Part shown: positions 58,157-64,000 of the stretch, in pieces | Numbering within the stretch: the first letter of the stretch is position 1 | Layout: every line of letters starts with the position of its first letter | Origin: Planctomycetota bacterium | GTDB lineage: Bacteria > Planctomycetota > Uabimicrobiia > Uabimicrobiales > Uabimicrobiaceae | Assembly: GCA_029260735.1 (NCBI GenBank) | Contig: JAJDCR010000070.1 | Span: forward strand, 1-64,000 | Direction of reading: 5' to 3' | DNA length: 64,000 bases | Notes under the pieces: generated by a model | What the model was told of the DNA's origin: nothing | Database searches by the model: none | Seen by the model: the letters and a program-made list of their open reading frames with translations, nothing else | Position numbers and translations under genes: made by a program

Positions 58157-58175
58157 GAGACGGCGTTTTTCAAGT

Positions 58176-61100
58176 TTGACCGCGACCAACGCCAAAGATA
58201 CTCAATCAGAATCTTTAGAGATTGCGATCATCGGGTTGAGTGGGCGCTATCCTCAATCCGTAAATATAGAAGAATATTGGAAAAATTTACAAGAGGGAAG
58301 GGACTGCGTCACCGAAGTTCCTATAGAGAGATGGGATTGGCGAGATTACTTTAGCGAAGACAAGACAAAAACAGGCTCTCACTACAGTAAAAGGGGAGGG
58401 TTTATAGAAGGAGTAGATGAATTTGATCCCCTATTCTTTAACATTTCTCCTCGGGAAGCAGAATACATAGATCCCCAAGAACGTCTCTTTTTAGAACATG
58501 CCTGGATGGCAACGGAAGATGCCGGTTATACTCGCGACAATCTACAAACACTCCAAAATAAAAGCTCCAGAGGAGAAGTGGGGGTTTATGCCGGAGTAAT
58601 GTATGGAGAATATCAATTAATTGGGGCAGAAGAAAGTCTAAAGGGCAATCGGATGGGATTTGCGGGAAGCCTGGCGAGTATTGCCAATCGAGTTTCTTAT
58701 TGTTTAAACCTGCATGGACCAAGTATGACAGTTGACACCATGTGTTCTTCTTCCCTAACAGCGATTCATCTAGCTTGCCAAGATCTGAAACACGGAAAAA
58801 CTCATTTAGCCATAGCGGGTGGAGTCAATATTAGTATTCATCCTAATAAATATTTAATGCTCAGTGCCGGACAGTTTATCTCTGCGAAAGGGCATTGTGA
58901 AAGCTTTGGAGAAGGTGGAGATGGTTATATTCCAGGAGAAGGAGTCGGAGTAGTTATCTTAAAACGTTTGGCCGAAGCAATTAATGATAATGACAATATC
59001 TATGGTGTTATTCAAGGTAGTGCGATCAACCATGGTGGAAAAAACAATGGTTACAGCGTCCCTAATCCAAAAGCTCAGCATAGTGCAATCGAAGCAGCCC
59101 TTTGTGAATCAAAAATTGATCCCCGTCATATCAGCTATATGGAGGCCCACGGAACAGGCACTAAGCTAGGAGACCCTATTGAAATTTCTGCTCTGAGACA
59201 AGCCTTTGGAAAATATACTGAAGATAGAGGATTCTGTCGCATTGGTTCATCTAAGTCCAATATTGGTCATTGTGAAGGTGCTGCTGGGATTGGTGGGTTA
59301 ACTAAGATTCTTTTACAAATGAAGTATCAAAAAATCGTCCCCTCTCTCCACTCTTCTAATTTGAATCCAAATATCGATTTTGAAAACACCCATTTTGTCG
59401 TTAACCAGGAACTTATCGATTGGAAACGTCCTGTTTTAGATGGTCGAGAAATTCCTCGAATTGCAGGTGTTTCCTCCTTTGGAGCAGGAGGAAGTAATGC
59501 CCATTTGATTCTGACAGAATATCCGACAAATCAGCATTCTCTAAAAGAGTTGCCAGAAGCCGCTACTACCTATAATTTTCCTGTAATTGTTCCCTTGTCA
59601 GCAAGAACCCAAGAACAACTATTCAAATCGGCAAGAAATCTATTGAACTTCCTCAAGGGACATCCTTTAATTTCTTTAGATGATCTCTCCTATACTTTAC
59701 AAGTAGGACGAGAAGCCATGGAGGAACGTCTTGGTTTCATTGTTATTTCTATGAAAGAGCTGGAAGCAAAACTGGAAGAGCTGCTCTCGGGAAATCAAGA
59801 CATTGAAGAATGCTATCGAGGGGGAGTAAAGAAAAATAAAAAAGCACTGGCCGTTTTTACGGAAGACGAAGAGTTCGAAGAAGCCATTGAAAAATGGATT
59901 CAACGGAAAAAGTTTTCAAAACTCCTTGATTTATGGACGAAAGGTTTAAACTTAGACTGGAATAAATTCTATGGAGTCCCCTTACATTCTTCGAATGTGG
60001 GGGAGGCCCAAGTTAAGCCAAAACGGATTAGTTTACCCACCTACCCTTTTGCGAAAGAAAGATACTGGATCAATGAATTAAAGGACAAAAGGAGAAGCTC
60101 TCTTCCTTCAAAGTCAGGAGAAACGATACCAATAATTCATCCCATGCTTCATGAAAATACTTCTGATTTATCCGAACAACGATTCACCTCAAGGTTTACA
60201 GGGAAAGAATTTTTCTTAAGCGATCATAAGATAAACGGAAAAAAAGTATTTCCAGGAGTCGGATATCTTGAAATGGCCCAAGCTGCTATCCAAAGAGCTT
60301 CCAAAGAACTAAAAGAGGAAACTTCTCTGGAGTTTAAGAATGTCGTTTGGGCTCAACCGCTTTTTGTCAGTGGATCAGCCAATGGATCAGTCAATGAATT
60401 AGTCAATGGATCAGCCAATGGATCTGCCAAAGAAGTCCATATAGGATTACAGGGAGAAGAGAATGGACAAGTTTCTTACGAAGTCTATACCGAAAATGGA
60501 AGTGAAGAGACCACCTTGCATTGCCAAGGAGTGGTAAGGCTCCAGCAAGCGCAAGATTTTCCGGCGATTGACATTTCAGAACTCCGGTCTCAAATGAACC
60601 GGGGAATCTTAAGTGGAGAAACCTGCTACCAAGCATTCCAAAAGATAGGATTGGAGTATGGCTCTGCTCATCAAGGAATTGTTGAAATTTATCAAGGAGA
60701 AAATCAGGTTTTATCCAAACTCTGTCTCCCTAATTCCCTCCTAAAGACACAAAATGACTATGTTCTTCATCCTAGTTTAATGGACAGTGCTCTGCAATCG
60801 TCCATTGGCTTAGTCGCGAATTCTGCTTCTCTAGAAGAAAGTAGAAACTCTTTCAAACCAAGCCTTCCTTTTGCTTTGGAATCTTTGGAAATTGTCAGAG
60901 ATTGCACTTCCACAATGTACGCATGGATACGTTACTGTACTAGCGACACAGTAAAAGCTCCCAAACTAGATATAGATCTTTACGATGAACAAGGCCATAT
61001 TTGTATTAAAATGAGAGGCTTTTCTTCTCGGAAATTAGAAGGAGAGTTAGGATTATTTGGAAAAGAAATAAAGGCACCCTCAGATGAAAATGGGGTGGGC

Positions 61101-64000
61101 TTACAATCTTTGGTTCCTGTTTGGACCTATGCTTCCCCTGAGCTAAAAAACAAGATTAGGGTCTCACGAGAGGCAAAAATATTGCTAATGGGAGCAAAGC
61201 AAACTCCGTTAACCTGGGTTCAAGAATCCTATTCTAACACGGTTTATCTAGAGCTGCCTTTAGAAGCAACGAGGGAAGTAATTGAGGAGAAACTCCAAAA
61301 CTGCTCGCTCAACGATTATGAGCATTTATTTTGGCTTGCTCCAGATGTATCTCAAAAAATAGATAGAGATTTTTCTCTTAAATCGCAAGATGTACAGGAG
61401 CAAGGAGTTCTGCAAGTATTTCGCATAGTAAAAGCATTTTTGAACTTGGGATATGCGAATAAAGAAATTCAATGGACAATAATTACGAGTCAAACCCAGT
61501 TGGTGAAAAAGCGAGAAGTCATTATTCCCACTCACGCGGGAATCTTTGGATTGATCGGAAGCCTAGCCAAGGAGTTTCCTCATTGGAAACTACGCTTATT
61601 AGATCTAGATTCATTAGAGTCTGTTTCTGCGAGGGAGTGTCTATCTCTTGCTTGGGACTCTCCAGGAGAAGGATTTTGCTATCGTAATAAAGAATGGTTC
61701 CAGCAGAAACTCGCTCATATAAAAAACTTAAACCCAAAAGCTTCGATCTATAGAAAAGAAGGAGTTTACGTTGTCATTGGAGGAGCTGGTGGTCTTGGTG
61801 AAGTTTGGAGTCGCTTCATGATCGAACACTACCAAGCCCGGATTGTTTGGCTTGGTCGACGAGAAAAAAATGAAGCCATTGAGGAAAAGCTTAAATCTCT
61901 TCGTCTCATTGGTACAAAGCCGCTTTACATGACAACAGATGCGAGAAAAAAAGACTCTCTAGAACAAGCCTTTAGCAAAATAAAAAAGAGCTACCCTAAA
62001 ATTCATGGAGTCATTCATTCGGCCATAGTGCTAGAAGATCAAAACCTCTTGAAGATGGAAGAGTCTACGTTTAAGTCCAGTTTGTCAGCAAAAGTAGATA
62101 TTAGTATTAACATGGATCAGGTTTTTGGAAAAGAAGACTTAGATTTTATGCTCTTTTTTTCTTCGATGCAATCCTTCAGTAAATCCCTCGGGCAGTCCAA
62201 CTATGCCGCAGGTTGTACTTTCAAAGATAGTTTTGCTCAGATGCTAAGCCAAAAGCGTAGGTATCCTGTGAAAATTATAAATTGGGGGTACTGGGGCAAC
62301 GTCGGAGTCGTAGCAGGTGCTTTCTACAGCAAGCAAATGGAGCAGGTAGGTATAGGCTCTATTGAACCGAAGGAAGGAATGGAGTTTCTGGAAACTTTTA
62401 TGAACTCTCATCTGAACCAAGTGGGCTTACTGAAAACCTTAAATCCTCAAGTTTTAGAAGCTTTGTTTTTAGAGGAAGTAACTTGCTATCCTAGCACTCC
62501 CGATTCGATACTGGAGCACGTACAAAAAACACTGCCGGAGCAAAGTCCTTCCCCACTTTCTGATCTAGAGAAAACATTAGAAATAAAAGAAATGGATTTT
62601 CTATTAGCTCAAATTCTTTTCTCTAATCTTGTTTCTTTGGGACTTTTTACTTCAGAAATCTCCAAAATTCAAGAACTCCCCTTAGAGAAACAACCGGCTC
62701 CTTTTTATGAACGCTGGCTGACAACCAGCATCAAATATTTGCAAAAAGAAAAATTTTTGAGTAAAGAACTTAACTTTACTCAAGAAGCGAAAGAAATTTC
62801 TATTTTGTGGGAAGAATGGGAAGAAAAGAAATCTCAATGGACAAAAAATCCTCACCTTTCTAAAAGTCAAGAAGCCCAAATTGTTTTACTAGAAACTTGC
62901 TTGAAAGCTCTACTATCTATTTTGAGCGGAAAGCAACGGGCAACAGATGTAATGTTTCCCCGCTCATCTTTTGAATTGGTAGAAGGAATTTACCAAGGAA
63001 ATGCCCTTTCGGACTACTTTAATGAAGTTCTTGGCAATACTTTGTTAAAATCCATTAGACAGGCAATAGAAATGAATAAGAAGAGAAAGTTTCGTATTCT
63101 GGAGATAGGAGCAGGTACAGGGGGAACTACTGCCAAACTATTGCCAAAGCTGCAAGAGGTTTCGTCGTTCATTGAAGAGTATTGTTACACAGATATATCC
63201 AAAGCCTTTTTAATGCATGCAGAAGAACACTACCAACCAGATTTTCCTGCTATGAGGACGGCCATATTTGATGTTTCCGAGCCTCTAAGAGGACAATCTA
63301 TTTCCCCCAACCATTATGACTTTGTCATTGCCGCTAATATTTTACATGCCACGCCTAATATAAGGGATACCTTACGTAATGCCAAAGCACCTCTAAAAGA
63401 CCAAGGAATTCTGTTGATCAATGAAATAAGTGACTGGTCTTTATTTACCCATCTCACTTTTGGCTTATTAGAGGGATGGTGGTTGTATGAAGATGCTTCT
63501 CTTCGGATAGAGGGATCACCAGGATTATATTCTGAGGTTTGGAAAGAAGTTTTGGATGAAGTTGGTTTTGAGTTTATCTTCTTCCCTGCTGAGAAAGCAC
63601 ATAAATTTGGCCAACAAGTTATTGCAGCAAGCAGTGATGGAGTGGTTCGACAAAAAATTAAAAGAAAAATTTCCCAAAGATCATGGAAAAAGAACTCTTC
63701 TAAGTCAGAAATTTCTAAGCCCTCAAAGACAAGGGGAGATAATCCTAATGAACAAGAATCCTTACGAGAAAACAGTATCGCTTATTTTCAAAACTTAGTT
63801 GCTCAAACCTTAAAGATGAGTCCCCACAAAATCGATCCCTATGAACCATTAGGATTATATGGGATGGATTCTATTCTTATTGTGCAATTGACGGATCAAC
63901 TTCGAGTGGTATTTCCTGATATAACGAGCACTCTATTTTTTGAAGTCCAAAGTGTTGAGGGACTAGTGAATTACTTCTTAGAAAATAAAAAAGAAGAGTT
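58176..64000 (+). CDS. PKS module 11: KS - DH - KR - cMT - ACP (partial, runs off the window)
   Basis: An open frame, shifted relative to the megasynthase, runs to the window end. KS11 (58212-59520): TMCSSSL with Cys at 58743-58745, EAHGTGT, KSNIGHCEGA. Then the trans-AT flanking region, DH11 (60135-61050; SDHKINGKKVFPG, LMDSALQSS), KR11 (61090-62440; GGAGGLG, FFSSMQSF, QSNYAAGC, LED), C-methyltransferase (62570-63660; LEIGAGTGG) and ACP (63760-end; YGMDS, Ser at 63870-63872). How translation begins is uncertain: TTG at 58176 lies 19 nt after the megasynthase stop with no good ribosome site; ATG at 58062 would overlap the megasynthase by 95 nt. The frame is open without stops from that ATG, so this may simply be the continuation of the megasynthase after a frameshift. 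KS11 resembles KS8, while DH-KR-cMT resemble module 4. Confidence 0.88.
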   Translation, partial: MTATNAKDTQSESLEIAIIGLSGRYPQSVNIEEYWKNLQEGRDCVTEVPIERWDWRDYFSEDKTKTGSHYSKRGGFIEGVDEFDPLFFNISPREAEYIDPQERLFLEHAWMATEDAGYTRDNLQTLQNKSSRGEVGVYAGVMYGEYQLIGAEESLKGNRMGFAGSLASIANRVSYCLNLHGPSMTVDTMCSSSLTAIHLACQDLKHGKTHLAIAGGVNISIHPNKYLMLSAGQFISAKGHCESFGEGGDGYIPGEGVGVVILKRLAEAINDNDNIYGVIQGSAINHGGKNNGYSVPNPKAQHSAIEAALCESKIDPRHISYMEAHGTGTKLGDPIEISALRQAFGKYTEDRGFCRIGSSKSNIGHCEGAAGIGGLTKILLQMKYQKIVPSLHSSNLNPNIDFENTHFVVNQELIDWKRPVLDGREIPRIAGVSSFGAGGSNAHLILTEYPTNQHSLKELPEAATTYNFPVIVPLSARTQEQLFKSARNLLNFLKGHPLISLDDLSYTLQVGREAMEERLGFIVISMKELEAKLEELLSGNQDIEECYRGGVKKNKKALAVFTEDEEFEEAIEKWIQRKKFSKLLDLWTKGLNLDWNKFYGVPLHSSNVGEAQVKPKRISLPTYPFAKERYWINELKDKRRSSLPSKSGETIPIIHPMLHENTSDLSEQRFTSRFTGKEFFLSDHKINGKKVFPGVGYLEMAQAAIQRASKELKEETSLEFKNVVWAQPLFVSGSANGSVNELVNGSANGSAKEVHIGLQGEENGQVSYEVYTENGSEETTLHCQGVVRLQQAQDFPAIDISELRSQMNRGILSGETCYQAFQKIGLEYGSAHQGIVEIYQGENQVLSKLCLPNSLLKTQNDYVLHPSLMDSALQSSIGLVANSASLEESRNSFKPSLPFALESLEIVRDCTSTMYAWIRYCTSDTVKAPKLDIDLYDEQGHICIKMRGFSSRKLEGELGLFGKEIKAPSDENGVGLQSLVPVWTYASPELKNKIRVSREAKILLMGAKQTPLTWVQESYSNTVYLELPLEATREVIEEKLQNCSLNDYEHLFWLAPDVSQKIDRDFSLKSQDVQEQGVLQVFRIVKAFLNLGYANKEIQWTIITSQTQLVKKREVIIPTHAGIFGLIGSLAKEFPHWKLRLLDLDSLESVSARECLSLAWDSPGEGFCYRNKEWFQQKLAHIKNLNPKASIYRKEGVYVVIGGAGGLGEVWSRFMIEHYQARIVWLGRREKNEAIEEKLKSLRLIGTKPLYMTTDARKKDSLEQAFSKIKKSYPKIHGVIHSAIVLEDQNLLKMEESTFKSSLSAKVDISINMDQVFGKEDLDFMLFFSSMQSFSKSLGQSNYAAGCTFKDSFAQMLSQKRRYPVKIINWGYWGNVGVVAGAFYSKQMEQVGIGSIEPKEGMEFLETFMNSHLNQVGLLKTLNPQVLEALFLEEVTCYPSTPDSILEHVQKTLPEQSPSPLSDLEKTLEIKEMDFLLAQILFSNLVSLGLFTSEISKIQELPLEKQPAPFYERWLTTSIKYLQKEKFLSKELNFTQEAKEISILWEEWEEKKSQWTKNPHLSKSQEAQIVLLETCLKALLSILSGKQRATDVMFPRSSFELVEGIYQGNALSDYFNEVLGNTLLKSIRQAIEMNKKRKFRILEIGAGTGGTTAKLLPKLQEVSSFIEEYCYTDISKAFLMHAEEHYQPDFPAMRTAIFDVSEPLRGQSISPNHYDFVIAANILHATPNIRDTLRNAKAPLKDQGILLINEISDWSLFTHLTFGLLEGWWLYEDASLRIEGSPGLYSEVWKEVLDEVGFEFIFFPAEKAHKFGQQVIAASSDGVVRQKIKRKISQRSWKKNSSKSEISKPSKTRGDNPNEQESLRENSIAYFQNLVAQTLKMSPHKIDPYEPLGLYGMDSILIVQLTDQLRVVFPDITSTLFFEVQSVEGLVNYFLENKKEE
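59976..60012 (+). repeat. In-frame palindromic insert, copy 2
   Basis: The same GVPLHSSNVGEAQV segment as at 52316-52352, with identical DNA, in the flanking region after KS11. CATTC and GAATG form the central stem, extended by CCC/GGG and G-T pairs. Confidence 0.85.
60372..60430 (+). repeat. 12-bp tandem repeat in DH11
   Basis: About five units of GGATCAGCCAAT type encode SANGSVNELVNGSANGSAK inside DH11, where the corresponding DH domains have a short loop. Confidence 0.85.

Noticed and set aside
18581..58156. Cis-acting acyltransferase domains
   Set aside because: I looked for GHSxG-type AT motifs in the regions between KS and ACP; only the trans-AT flanking region with LPTYPFAKERYW is present.
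15842..58156. A condensation domain competent for peptide bond formation at the N-terminus
   Set aside because: The HHxxxDG half is absent; only the C-terminal half is present.
1..64000. CRISPR array
   Set aside because: The tandem arrays have no alternation of constant repeats and unique spacers; the 102-bp array is contiguous.
1..64000. tRNA or rRNA genes
   Set aside because: No cloverleaf with the conserved T-loop and no rRNA core sequences were noticed, though a covariance scan was not possible.

Overview
The window is AT-rich Gram-negative DNA. A Ser/Thr kinase fused to a WD40 propeller, a protein with a PEP-CTERM-like tail, and abundant dispersed palindromic and tandem repeats suggest a member of the PVC group, most likely a low-GC planctomycete. 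This is inference; no rRNA or other phylogenetic marker is present.

Layout. (1) 1-361 is a non-coding element with ~87-nt imperfect terminal inverted repeats, followed by gene-free DNA with a long hairpin. (2) 685-1713 (-) is a secreted N-acetylmuramoyl-L-alanine amidase. (3) 1714-2561 is repeat-rich intergenic DNA: a perfect 45-nt inverted repeat and a ~102-bp tandem array whose last copy supplies the 3' end of the next gene. (4) 2562-11477 (-) is a tightly overlapping three-gene operon, transcribed adaptor lipoprotein -> RND efflux permease -> membrane Ser/Thr kinase with WD40 repeats. (5) 11733-12713 (-) is a secreted alpha/beta-hydrolase and 13064-13690 (-) a PEP-CTERM-like exported protein. 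(6) 14077-64000 (+) is a trans-AT polyketide/non-ribosomal peptide cluster that continues beyond the window.

The cluster starts with an O-carbamoyltransferase (TTG start) overlapping by 14 nt a 42.3-kb gene encoding one 14,104-residue megasynthase. Read in order: [half C - A(Gly code) - PCP] [KS1-KR-ACP] [KS2(His->Gln)-DH-KR-ACP] [KS3-ACP] [KS4-DH-KR-cMT-ACP-ER] [KS5-DH-ACP] [KS6-KR-ACP] [KS7-DH-ACP] [KS8-(DH relics)-ACP] [LnmK-like - ACP - thioesterase] [KS9-ECH-ECH-ECH-ACP with Trp flag] [KS10-DH-ACP]. No acyltransferase domain is present in any module, so malonyl units must come from a free-standing AT outside the window. The frame is lost at 58156 inside a 7 x 7-nt repeat; a further module [KS11-DH-KR-cMT-ACP] then continues in another frame past the window end.

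The most unusual parts are the LnmK-like/ACP/thioesterase block in the middle of the line, directly before a beta-branching module with three crotonase-like domains and a Trp-flagged ACP; the heptanucleotide repeat that splits the synthase and where loss of one unit would fuse it; relics of DH deletion in module 8; a palindromic 36-39 bp segment inserted in frame at the same site of two modules; and a mosaic module 11. Together they suggest a glycine-primed, carbamoylated, beta-branched polyketide made by an assembly line that is still recombining internally.
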